From assembly GCF_900100455.1 (NCBI RefSeq), contig NZ_FNCV01000001.1, positions 661,093 through 725,092 on the forward strand: a DNA stretch of 64,000 nt, read 5' to 3'. Shown here in pieces: positions 8,230 to 16,624 of this stretch (its first letter is position 1; each line of letters starts with the position of its first letter). The notes under the pieces were generated by a model. It was not told the DNA's origin. It saw only the letters and a program-made list of their open reading frames with translations, and did no database searches. The DNA is from Roseospirillum parvum (GTDB lineage: Bacteria > Pseudomonadota > Alphaproteobacteria > Rhodospirillales > Rhodospirillaceae). Position numbers and translations under genes: made by a program.

Positions 8230-8576
8230 AGTTCAAGCTGATCATCGTCCTGGTCAACGACGACCAGACCGAAAGCATCGTCACCGCGGCCCGCGAGAAC
8301 GGGGCGACCGGCTGCACGGTGCTGACCAATGCCAGGGGCGAGGGCCTGAAGAAGGCCAAGACCTTCCTCGGGCTCGATCTGTCCGGGGCGCGCGACATGA
8401 TCCTCACCCTGGTCGAGGAGCACATGAGCCGCACCATCCTGGAAACCATCGCCGAGGTCGGGGCGTTCGAGGAGAAGCCCGGCACCGGCATCGCCTTCAT
8501 GCTCGACATCGAGGACGCGGTCGGGCTGTCGAGCCAGATCGGCACCATCTCCTCCGAATACAAGGACGAGCTTTAG
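8226..8576 (+). CDS. PII-like signalling protein
   Basis: The 116-residue protein has the ferredoxin-like pattern of the PII superfamily: [18 protein letters not shown] as the first strand and helix, NARGEG at the T-loop position, and EKPGTGIAFMLDIEDAVG as the last strands. It lacks the canonical GlnB/GlnK T-loop with its modifiable Tyr, so it is a PII-like sensor rather than a nitrogen-status PII. It overlaps the second DUF1538 gene by 4 nt and precedes a CBS protein by 4 nt. This strongly suggests it regulates the DUF1538 transporter by binding a nucleotide or other small ligand; the ligand is unknown. Confidence 0.8.
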   Translation: MKFKLIIVLVNDDQTESIVTAARENGATGCTVLTNARGEGLKKAKTFLGLDLSGARDMILTLVEEHMSRTILETIAEVGAFEEKPGTGIAFMLDIEDAVGLSSQIGTISSEYKDEL

Positions 8577-8580
8577 AGCC

Positions 8581-9015
8581 ATGCCCGACAAGACCTTCAC
8601 CCCCGTCTCGCGGGTCATGAACCCGCCCCTGATCGTCGATGGTCTGGCCACCGTCAGCGAGGCCCTGGGCGCCATGCGCCAGCGCGGGGTCAGCTCGGTG
8701 GTCATCAACAAGCGTTTCGAGTCGGACGAGTACGGCCTGGTGGTCATCTCCGACATCGCCACCAAGGTGGCGGCCAGCAATCGGCCGCCGCACCGGGTCA
8801 GCGTCTACGAGGTGATGAGCAAGCCGGTCTTGACGGTGCGCGCCAACATGGATATCCGCTACGCCCTCAGGATGCTGACCCAGTTCCGCGTCTCGCGGGC
8901 CCTGGTCCTCGACAAGGGCGAGTTGGCCGGCATCGTCACCATGCGCGACCTGACCCTGGCCCATCTGCTGGGGCTGCCCGAAGACCCGCCGGCCAAGACG
9001 CTGGCGGGCGACTGA
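8581..9015 (+). CDS. CBS-pair domain protein
   Basis: The 144-residue protein consists almost wholly of two CBS motifs: residues about 10-65 (VSRVMNPPLIVDGLATVSEALGAM) and about 75-130 (VYEVMSKPVLTVRANMDIRYAL, ending in MRDL). CBS pairs bind adenine nucleotides and gate transporters and enzymes. The start is 4 nt after the PII-like gene, so it belongs to the same operon. It is probably a second energy or nucleotide sensor for the DUF1538 membrane complex. Confidence 0.85.
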   Translation: MPDKTFTPVSRVMNPPLIVDGLATVSEALGAMRQRGVSSVVINKRFESDEYGLVVISDIATKVAASNRPPHRVSVYEVMSKPVLTVRANMDIRYALRMLTQFRVSRALVLDKGELAGIVTMRDLTLAHLLGLPEDPPAKTLAGD

Positions 9016-9079
9016 TCCCAAGCCCCCCGGGGGGTCGCGCCCATCATTCCTCGCCCGAGTTCGGAGAGTCCCCCTGCCC

Positions 9080-10060
<981 letters not shown>

Positions 10061-10064
10061 GGCG

Positions 10065-10877
10065 ATGAGCGACGCGGACCACTCTCCCTCCGTCACCGGT
10101 GCCCGGCCGGTCGCCCCGGTGCCCCGGGTGGCCCTGGTCACCGGGGCCGGGCGGCGCATCGGGCGGGCCATCGCCAGCCATCTGGCGGGCGCCGGCTGGG
10201 CGGTGGCGCTGCACCACCGGGCGGCCGAGGCGGAGGCCGCCGGGCTGGCCGAGCGCATTGCCAGGGACGGCGGGCGGGCGGTGCATCTGGCCGCCGATCT
10301 GGCCCGCGAGGACGAGGTGGTGGGGCTGGTCGCGGCGGCCGAGGCGGCGCTGGGGCCGGTCGGGCTGGTGGTCAACAACGCCTCGCGCTTCGAGTGGGAC
10401 ACCGCCCTTGAGAGCACCCGCGCCGACTGGGATGCCCATCTGGAGACCAACCTGCGCGCCCCCTTCGTGCTGATCCAGGAGATGGCCCGGCGCCTGCCCG
10501 AGGGTTCGGGCGGGCTGGCGGTCAACATCATCGACCAGCGGGTCTGGAACCTGACGCCCTATTTCACCACCTATACCCTGAGCAAGGCCGGCCTGTGGAC
10601 GCTGACCCAGACCCTGGCCCTGGCCCTGGCCCCAAGGGTGCGGGTCAACGCCATCGGCCCGGGGCCGACCCTGCCCAGCCCGCGCCAGGACCGCGCCGCC
10701 TTCGAGGCCCAGTGCGACTCCGTGCCGCTGAGGCGCGGCACCGATCCCGACGAAATCTGCCGGGCCTTAAGCTTTATCCTTGATGCGCCGGCGCTGACCG
10801 GGCAGATGATCGCGCTGGACGGGGGTCAGCACCTGGGGTGGGCCCAGGGCGATCCCCGGCGCGGCGCCGACGAGTAG
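10065..10877 (+). CDS. SDR-family oxidoreductase, pteridine reductase-like
   Basis: The 270-residue short-chain dehydrogenase/reductase has the Arg-containing cofactor motif TGAGRRIGRAIA typical of NADPH-dependent pteridine reductases (FolM/PTR1-like), NNAS in the central sheet, an active-site YTLSKAG (Tyr-x3-Lys), and a C-terminal GQMIALDGGQHL. A Ser is not obvious at the usual catalytic position; IIDQRVWNLTP occupies that region, as in PTR1-type enzymes. It starts 4 nt after the antiporter stop and is followed 43 bp later by folB, which supports a role in reducing dihydrobiopterin or dihydrofolate. Confidence 0.8.
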   Translation: MSDADHSPSVTGARPVAPVPRVALVTGAGRRIGRAIASHLAGAGWAVALHHRAAEAEAAGLAERIARDGGRAVHLAADLAREDEVVGLVAAAEAALGPVGLVVNNASRFEWDTALESTRADWDAHLETNLRAPFVLIQEMARRLPEGSGGLAVNIIDQRVWNLTPYFTTYTLSKAGLWTLTQTLALALAPRVRVNAIGPGPTLPSPRQDRAAFEAQCDSVPLRRGTDPDEICRALSFILDAPALTGQMIALDGGQHLGWAQGDPRRGADE

Positions 10878-10920
10878 CAGGCCCATCCCCCACCGTTTTC
10901 CTTCCACTGGTCAGGTCGCC

Positions 10921-11346
10921 ATGTCCCCGATGCCCAAGAACACCGTCGTCCAGCCGCTGCGCATCGCCGATGCCCGCAGCGGGCTGCGCCATGTCTTCCT
11001 GCGCGACCTGGAACGCCCCTGCCGGATCGGTGTGCACGCCCACGAGCGCGAGCGGCCGCAGCGGGTGCGCATCAACCTGGATCTGGCGGTGTGGGAGGAT
11101 CAGCCCGACCAGATCGGCGACAATCTGGCCAACGTGGTGTGCTACGAGATGGTCGCCGAGCGCATTCGGGCCATTCTCGACGACGGCCACGTCAATCTGG
11201 TCGAGACCCTGGCCGAGCGCATCGCCCACCTGTGCCTGCAGGACCCCCGGGTGCACTCGGCCCGGGTGCGCATCGAGAAGCTGGAGGTCTTCCCCGATGC
11301 CTTCAGCGCCGGGGTGGAGATCGAGCGCTTCAATCCGGTCCGGTAA
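10921..11346 (+). CDS. folB: Dihydroneopterin aldolase
   Basis: The 141-residue protein matches FolB: residues about 25-45 (VFLRDLERPCRIGVHAHERE) include the Gly/His substrate pocket, VCYEMVAERI is the second helix, and VETLAERIA carries the conserved Glu, with a C-terminal V.I.K strand (VRIEKLEVFPDA). FolB cleaves 7,8-dihydroneopterin to 6-hydroxymethyl-dihydropterin and glycolaldehyde in folate synthesis. An alternative ATG three codons downstream is possible. The pteridine-reductase-like gene just upstream makes this a small pterin/folate pair. Confidence 0.85.
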   Translation: MSPMPKNTVVQPLRIADARSGLRHVFLRDLERPCRIGVHAHERERPQRVRINLDLAVWEDQPDQIGDNLANVVCYEMVAERIRAILDDGHVNLVETLAERIAHLCLQDPRVHSARVRIEKLEVFPDAFSAGVEIERFNPVR

Positions 11347-11511
11347 GTCCACCGCCAGCGCCTGAATACAGAACGACGTCAGTTCTGCGACGGTGTCGTG
11401 ACGGCGCGGTGTCGTCGCGACGGCACTGGTGTGTCGGATGAGTGTCCGCCAACTGGATAATGTCTTGGCAAGAGGCGGAAAATCCCTTGCCATACCGCCA
11501 AACCGGCCGAG

Positions 11512-11721
11512 TTGTTCACAGGGCAGGGGGGGCCTGCGATTCGTCAAAGCGTGTCAAGCCGATTTTCCTGTTGCCCGTTACCTGTGTCACCAGTTTCCCT
11601 CAAAATACAGCAAAAACAATAGATTAGCAGCTATGCTCAAAAAGTAGGCAGGGGGGTGCGGAGCCCGGACTTCCGCGCCTCTGACCGCTTCGGTCCCGTC
11701 TTCTCAACAAAGTTATCCACA
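11512..11721. other. Intergenic region with DnaA-box-like sites and an AT-rich stretch
   Basis: The 582-bp gap 11347-11928 holds no convincing gene. It contains TTGTTCACA (11512-11520, one mismatch to the DnaA box), an AT-rich stretch near 11592-11646 that is unusual in this GC-rich DNA, and a perfect DnaA box TTATCCACA at 11713-11721. This could be a replication-origin-like or DnaA-regulated region, or an AT-rich promoter for uvrC. Two boxes are too few to call oriC. Confidence 0.4.
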
Positions 11722-11774
11722 GGTTTGGTGGATATCTTCCGAGTCGCCGTGTCCTATCCGGAAGAAGTAGGGAT

Positions 11775-11850
11775 GTGACGGCCCGACGACCTTTCTGTGG
11801 CGGCCCGTCGCGGGCCTGGATCCGTGACGGCCCGTTGCGGGCCTGGAAAA
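11775..11850. repeat. 27-bp tandem repeat, each copy a hairpin
   Basis: Two 27-bp copies at 11797-11823 and 11824-11850 share GTG(G/A)CGGCCCGT(C/T)GCGGGCCTGGA, and a partial third copy starts at 11775. Each full copy has a GGCCCG/CGGGCC palindrome. It lies just upstream of uvrC. Confidence 0.75.
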
Positions 11851-11928
11851 CACCCTCTTTCGCCATCGCGGCCGCTGACCCATGTTGCGCTGGCCCGGCT
11901 CCCGTTCAAGTGAGTTCAGAAAACCGTC

Positions 11929-13821
11929 ATGACCGACCCCGCGCCACCTCCCGTTGACGGCAGCCTCGCCGCCGGGGTGGCTGTGATCCGCCGCGTCCTG
12001 CCCACCCTGCCGGACAGCCCCGGGGTCTACCGCATGCTCGATGCGGCGGGCGACGCGCTGTACGTGGGCAAGGCCAAGAACCTCAAGCGCCGGGTGCCCA
12101 GCTACAGCCGGCCGGCCCTGTTGCCGCTGCGCCTGCAGCGCATGGTCTCCCGCACCGCCAGCCTCGAGGTGGTGACCACGGCCAGCGAGGCCGAGGCCCT
12201 GCTGCTGGAATCCAACCTGATCAAGCAGCTCAAGCCGCGCTACAACATCCTGCTGCGCGACGACAAGTCGTTCCCCTACATCCTGATCACCGGCGATCAC
12301 GACTGGCCGCGCATCGTCAAGCATCGCGGCGCCCGCAAGCGGGCCGGCGAGTATTTCGGGCCGTTCGCCTCGGCCGGCGCGGTCAACGAGACGCTGGGCC
12401 ACCTGGAGCGCGCCTTCCTGCTGCGCAGCTGCTCGGACAGTGTGTTCGCCAACCGCGCCCGGCCGTGCCTGATGTACCAGATCAAGCGCTGCAGCGCGCC
12501 CTGCGTCGGGCGCATCGACCAAAAGGACTATGCCGCCCTGGTGGCCGAGGCGCGGGCCTTCCTGACCGGGGCCAGCCAGCGCATCCAGGACGGACTGGTG
12601 GCCCGCATGGAGGCCGCCGCCGAGGCCCTGGATTTCGAGACCGCCGCCCACTGCCGGGACCGCCTGAAGGCGATGGCCCGCATCACGGCGCGCCAGGAGG
12701 TGAACCTGCCACGTCTGGGCAACGCCGACGTGATCGGCCTGCATCAGGCCGGTGGGCAGACCTGCGTGCAGGTGTTCCTGTTCCGCGCCGGGCAGAACTT
12801 CGGCAACCGGGCCTTCTACCCCAGCCACCCGCCGGAGGCCCCGGCCGAGGAGGTGCTGGCCGCCTTCCTCGGCCAGTTCTACGCCCGCTACGAGCCGCCG
12901 CCGGAAATCCTGCTCAGCCACCCGGCGGCCCAGCCCGAGGTGCTGGCCGAGGCGCTGGGCCTGCGGGCCGGGCGCAAGGTGCGCCTGGGCCGCCCGGAGC
13001 GGGGCGACAAGCGGCGTCTGGTCGCCCACGCCGAGACCAACGCCCGCGAGGCCCTGGGCCGCCGGCTGGCGGAAACCACGGCGCACAAGAAGCTGCTCGC
13101 CCAGTTGGCCGAAAAGCTGGGTATGGCGGCCCCCCCGGCGCGCATCGAGGTCTACGACAACAGCCACGTCCAGGGCCGCCACGCCGGCGGGGCGATGATC
13201 GTCGCCGGGCCGGAGGGCTTCGAGAAGGCCCACTACCGCACCTTCAGCATCAAGGACCCGGGGGCGGCCGGCGACGACTTCGCCATGATGGCCGAGGTCA
13301 TGCGCCGCCGCTTCAGCCGGGTCTTGAAGGAGGACCCCGACCGCCAGCGCGGCCACTGGCCCGATCTGGTGCTGATCGACGGCGGCAAGGGGCAGCTTTC
13401 GACGGTGCTGAAGGCGCTCGACGAGCTGGGCATCGCGGTGGCTCCGGAGGGCCCGCTGGCCGTCGCCGCCATCGCCAAGGGGCCGGACCGCAACGCCGGC
13501 CGCGAGACCTTCCACCTGCCGGGCCGGGCGCCCTTCACCCTGCCCGAGCGCGATCCCGTCCTCTACCTGCTGCAACGCCTGCGCGACGAGGCGCACCGCT
13601 TCGCCATCGGCACCCACCGGGCCAAACGGGGCAAGGCGCTGACCGGCTCGCCGCTGGACAGCGTTCCCGGCATCGGGGCGCGGCGCAAGCGGGCCCTGCT
13701 CAACCATTTCGGCTCGGCGCGCGAGGTGGCCGCCGCCAGCATCGACGATCTGGCCGGCATCGAGGGCATCAGCCGGGCCCTGGCCGAGCGTCTGCACAAT
13801 CATTTCCATGGCGGGGATTGA
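11929..13821 (+). CDS. uvrC: Excinuclease ABC subunit C
   Basis: The 630-residue protein has the full UvrC layout: a GIY-YIG nuclease at about residues 25-105 (SPGVYRML, ALYVGKAKNLKRR), a UVR domain near 225-260 (LVARMEAAAEALDFETAAHCRDR), the RNase H-like C-terminal nuclease (EVYDNSHVQG, LVLIDGGKGQLS), and a helix-hairpin-helix tail (SVPGIGARRKRALLNHFGS). It makes the 3' and 5' incisions in nucleotide excision repair with UvrA and UvrB. The order uvrC-pgsA-moaD-moaE is common in alphaproteobacteria. No strong ribosome binding site precedes the ATG. Confidence 0.95.
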   Translation: MTDPAPPPVDGSLAAGVAVIRRVLPTLPDSPGVYRMLDAAGDALYVGKAKNLKRRVPSYSRPALLPLRLQRMVSRTASLEVVTTASEAEALLLESNLIKQLKPRYNILLRDDKSFPYILITGDHDWPRIVKHRGARKRAGEYFGPFASAGAVNETLGHLERAFLLRSCSDSVFANRARPCLMYQIKRCSAPCVGRIDQKDYAALVAEARAFLTGASQRIQDGLVARMEAAAEALDFETAAHCRDRLKAMARITARQEVNLPRLGNADVIGLHQAGGQTCVQVFLFRAGQNFGNRAFYPSHPPEAPAEEVLAAFLGQFYARYEPPPEILLSHPAAQPEVLAEALGLRAGRKVRLGRPERGDKRRLVAHAETNAREALGRRLAETTAHKKLLAQLAEKLGMAAPPARIEVYDNSHVQGRHAGGAMIVAGPEGFEKAHYRTFSIKDPGAAGDDFAMMAEVMRRRFSRVLKEDPDRQRGHWPDLVLIDGGKGQLSTVLKALDELGIAVAPEGPLAVAAIAKGPDRNAGRETFHLPGRAPFTLPERDPVLYLLQRLRDEAHRFAIGTHRAKRGKALTGSPLDSVPGIGARRKRALLNHFGSAREVAAASIDDLAGIEGISRALAERLHNHFHGGD

Positions 13822-13826
13822 ACGGG

Positions 13827-13864
13827 CGGCGAATTGAAAACCGAGCCGGTCGGCGAATTGAAAA
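13827..13864. repeat. Short direct repeat between uvrC and pgsA
   Basis: CGGCGAATTGAAAA occurs exactly at 13827-13840 and 13851-13864, a 24-bp period. It belongs to the set of short tandem duplications found in several gaps of this window. Confidence 0.75.
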
Positions 13865-13933
13865 AAGGCGGTGACCGGAAGCGGGTGAGGGGACTACGAT
13901 CCGGGCCCTGTCTGCCGATGCTCCGGGGGGATC

Positions 13934-14533
13934 ATGTACAGCCTGCCCAACCTTCTGACCCTGTCGCGGATCGCCGTCATTCCGCTGGTCATCGCCACCT
14001 TCTACGTGTCGGGACCGGAGGCGCGCTGGGTCTGCCTGACCCTGTTCGTGGCCGCCGCCATCACCGACTTCTTCGATGGCTGGCTGGCCCGCCGGTCCAA
14101 CCAGGTGTCGGCCTTCGGGCGCTTCCTCGACCCCATCGCCGACAAGCTGCTGGTGGCGGCGGTGCTGCTGCTGCTGCCGGCCTTTGGCATGCTGAGCCCG
14201 TATTCCTTCATCCCGGCGATCATCATCCTGTGCCGCGAGATCCTGGTTTCCGGCCTGCGCGAGTTCCTGGCCGAGGTCCGGGTCGGCATGCCGGTGACCC
14301 GGCTCGCCAAGTGGAAGACCACGGCCCAGATGACGGCGCTTGGCGTGCTCATCGTCGGCGACCACGCCGGGCTGGGCTGGCTGCCGGTGCAGGCCCTGGG
14401 CGAGGTGCTGCTGTGGGCCGCCGCCGGGCTGACGGTGGTCACCGGGCACGACTACCTGAAGGCCGGGCTGAGCCACATGCGGGCCCAGGACATGAAACAG
14501 GATGGGGGCGAGGCCGGGGAGTCGGCGGCGTGA
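13934..14533 (+). CDS. pgsA: CDP-diacylglycerol--glycerol-3-phosphate 3-phosphatidyltransferase
   Basis: The 199-residue membrane enzyme shows the CDP-alcohol phosphotransferase signature DGWLAR...FGRFLDPIADK with its three catalytic Asp residues at about residues 48-75, plus four to five membrane segments. It makes phosphatidylglycerol phosphate from CDP-diacylglycerol, the committed step to phosphatidylglycerol and cardiolipin. Its stop overlaps the GTG start of moaD by 4 nt. Confidence 0.92.
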   Translation: MYSLPNLLTLSRIAVIPLVIATFYVSGPEARWVCLTLFVAAAITDFFDGWLARRSNQVSAFGRFLDPIADKLLVAAVLLLLPAFGMLSPYSFIPAIIILCREILVSGLREFLAEVRVGMPVTRLAKWKTTAQMTALGVLIVGDHAGLGWLPVQALGEVLLWAAAGLTVVTGHDYLKAGLSHMRAQDMKQDGGEAGESAA

Positions 14534-14781
14534 AGGTGCTCTACTTCGCCTGGGTGCGGACCACCATCGGCCAGGACGCCGAGACGGTGAGCCCGCCGCC
14601 CGAGGTGGCGAGCGTCGACGACCTGCGCCGCTGGCTGTGCGCCCGGGGCCCCGGCCATGCCCAGGCGCTGGGCGAGCCGGCCCGGCTGCGGGCGGCGCTG
14701 GATCAGGAACACGTGGGCTTCGACGCCCCCCTGGCCGGGGCGGCCGAGGTGGCCTTCTTTCCGCCCATCACCGGCGGCTGA
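14530..14781 (+). CDS. moaD: Molybdopterin synthase small subunit
   Basis: The 83-residue protein begins at a GTG overlapping the pgsA stop (GTGA). It has the ubiquitin-like fold pattern (VKVLYFAWVRTTIG) and the essential C-terminal di-glycine (FFPPITGG), which is thiocarboxylated to donate sulfur to precursor Z. It precedes moaE by 9 nt. A much longer frame covering this stretch on the same strand starts inside the uvrC-pgsA region and is not the gene. Confidence 0.92.
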   Translation: MKVLYFAWVRTTIGQDAETVSPPPEVASVDDLRRWLCARGPGHAQALGEPARLRAALDQEHVGFDAPLAGAAEVAFFPPITGG

Positions 14782-14790
14782 GGCGGCGCC

Positions 14791-15231
14791 ATGAGTGGGC
14801 TCACCCTCACCCGCCTGTCGGCCGAGCCGCTCGACCCGATGGCCGAGTGGGCCGCCTTCGAGGGGAGGCGGACGGGCAACGGGGCGGTGGTCTCGTTCCT
14901 CGGCCAGGTGCGGGCCGACGACGGCGTGGTGGCGCTGACCCTGGAGCACTATCCCGGCATGACCGAGCGGCGCCTTGAGGCCCTGCCCGGGGCGGCGCGG
15001 GCCCGCCATGGCGCCGATCTCGACCTTTTGGTGGTGCACCGGGTGGGGCGGGTCGACCTGGGCCAGCCGATCGTGCTGGTGCTGGCCGGGGCGCCGCACC
15101 GCGACGCCGCCTTCGCCGCCTGCCGGTTCCTGATCGACCGGTTGAAGGCCGAGGTGCCGTTCTGGAAGTACGTCCACCGGGCCGACGGCGCCGGCCACTG
15201 GCTGGCGCCGCCGCGCGGTGGGGCCGGTTAG
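14791..15231 (+). CDS. moaE: Molybdopterin synthase catalytic subunit
   Basis: The 146-residue protein matches MoaE: GAVVSFLGQVR near the N-terminus, LEHYPGM, the conserved HRVGRVDLGQ segment, and PFWKYVH with the catalytic Lys. With MoaD it converts cyclic pyranopterin monophosphate to molybdopterin. Its TAG stop overlaps the stop of the convergent membrane-protein gene at 15228, leaving no intergenic space for a terminator. Confidence 0.93.
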   Translation: MSGLTLTRLSAEPLDPMAEWAAFEGRRTGNGAVVSFLGQVRADDGVVALTLEHYPGMTERRLEALPGAARARHGADLDLLVVHRVGRVDLGQPIVLVLAGAPHRDAAFAACRFLIDRLKAEVPFWKYVHRADGAGHWLAPPRGGAG

Positions 15232-16442
15232 ACCGCTTGCCCGACCACCTTTTCGGCCCCGCCGCCCACCTTCAGCAGGCGGCGGGTGAGGGTTTCGTTG
15301 GTCGCGATGGTCTTCCACTGGACGTAGACCAGGGGCAGCATCAGGGCCAGATGAACCAGCGAGTACTTGTCGACCAGCCCGGTCTTGATCAGCCCCAGGT
15401 GGACGAAGAAGTTGCCGACCACGAACAGGGCGACGCCGGGGCAGATCAGGGTGAAGGACAGCGGCGAGTACTTGTCGCCCCGCAGATAGTCGCGAAAGTA
15501 GCCCAGCCGGCGCATCACGGTCAGGCCGAGCAGGCCGAAGACCAGCTGCACGCCCATCAGGGCGGTGATCAGGACCAGGGTGCCGGCCGGCGCCGGATGA
15601 CTGCCGAAGGTCACCGCCAGGCCGTGGTTGATGCGCACCAGGGCGATCACCGAGACGGTCAGGATGGGGATCATCAGCCACAGGCTGGGGCTGCCTTCCT
15701 CGCTGATGCCGTGGGCCATCATGTCCTGGAAGCCGGTGACGGTCTTGACCAGGGCCAGCAGCAGCGCCCCGGAGAGGAAGCAGATCGACAGCACGGCGCC
15801 GATGGTCGAGGTGGCCGGCACGCTGCTCATCGCCGCCGGGGCGGCGAAGCCGACGCCGATCATGGCGAAGGCGAAGATGGCGATCAACTGGCTCAGGTTG
15901 TTGTTCTGGCTGCGGTCGAAGCGGCCCTCGACGATGATGCGGCCGAAGTAGTCGAGGAACAGCCGCACCCCGTACACCGCGATCGCCGCGAAGGCGGCCA
16001 GGGCGCCCGGAAACAGCCACTCGACCACCGACCACAGCCCGGGCACGAAGACGGCGCCCAGGATGAAGCTGACGTTGACGGTCATCGCCAGGGTCAGCGG
16101 GATGGCCATCAGCGACACCTCGCCGTTGCCCTGCTTCAGGTGGTGCCACGCCTCGGTCTGCTTGAACAGGGCGTATTCCTTCAGGTTCCAGGCCAGCAGG
16201 CGATAGTGGCGGAAGGCGAAGACCAGGATGCCCAGCGCCGCCGCGCCGATCAGCCCGCCCATCACGGGATCGCCGGTCAGCACCGGCCACAGGGTGTCGA
16301 AGGTGGGGATCGGCGTGCCCTTGGGGCGCGGGACCAGGAACAACAGGTACATGAAGAACGATACGGCAAGGCCGCCGTTGCCCAGGGCGGCCAGGAACAG
16401 CGAGGGGTGATAGCCTTGGCGCAGGTTGCGGCGCAGCGGCAT
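15228..16442 (-). CDS. Multi-pass membrane protein, possibly TsoY family
   Basis: The frame opens at 16595, but the ATG at 16442 (MPLRRNLRQGYHPSLF) follows a perfect GGAGG at 8-nt spacing and is the better start, giving 404 residues. About ten hydrophobic segments alternate with short loops; conserved-looking loops include LVPRPKGTPIPTFDTLW and GDKYSPLSFTLICPGVAL. The general build recalls the TehA/SLAC1 transporter group, and the loop wording resembles proteins named TsoY, but I cannot confirm the family. It is a single gene convergent with moaE, overlapping it at the stop codons, and divergent from the peptide-binding-protein gene. Confidence 0.7.
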   Translation of the reverse strand: MPLRRNLRQGYHPSLFLAALGNGGLAVSFFMYLLFLVPRPKGTPIPTFDTLWPVLTGDPVMGGLIGAAALGILVFAFRHYRLLAWNLKEYALFKQTEAWHHLKQGNGEVSLMAIPLTLAMTVNVSFILGAVFVPGLWSVVEWLFPGALAAFAAIAVYGVRLFLDYFGRIIVEGRFDRSQNNNLSQLIAIFAFAMIGVGFAAPAAMSSVPATSTIGAVLSICFLSGALLLALVKTVTGFQDMMAHGISEEGSPSLWLMIPILTVSVIALVRINHGLAVTFGSHPAPAGTLVLITALMGVQLVFGLLGLTVMRRLGYFRDYLRGDKYSPLSFTLICPGVALFVVGNFFVHLGLIKTGLVDKYSLVHLALMLPLVYVQWKTIATNETLTRRLLKVGGGAEKVVGQAV

Positions 16443-16624
16443 GGGGAAATCCTCCAGGGCTTGGAACGGGACGGGGAGCGCGGTACCCTGGGAAGCGGTA
16501 TATATTAGAAAAACCTGAACTGAAATTGACGAAACGCAAGGTGGTTGACGGGCAATCTCCTCGACGGGGGTTGCACGGCGCGTATGATGGCCCACCGGCA
16601 GGGGCGAGGCGAACGGCGGGAGCC

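Noticed and set aside
11429-11647. 72-residue frame in the gap before uvrC
   Set aside because: No ribosome binding site, no family resemblance, and it runs across AT-rich non-coding sequence.
13834-14781. 315-residue plus-strand frame covering pgsA and moaD
   Set aside because: Only its last 83 residues (moaD from GTG 14530) are real; the rest is out of frame with pgsA.
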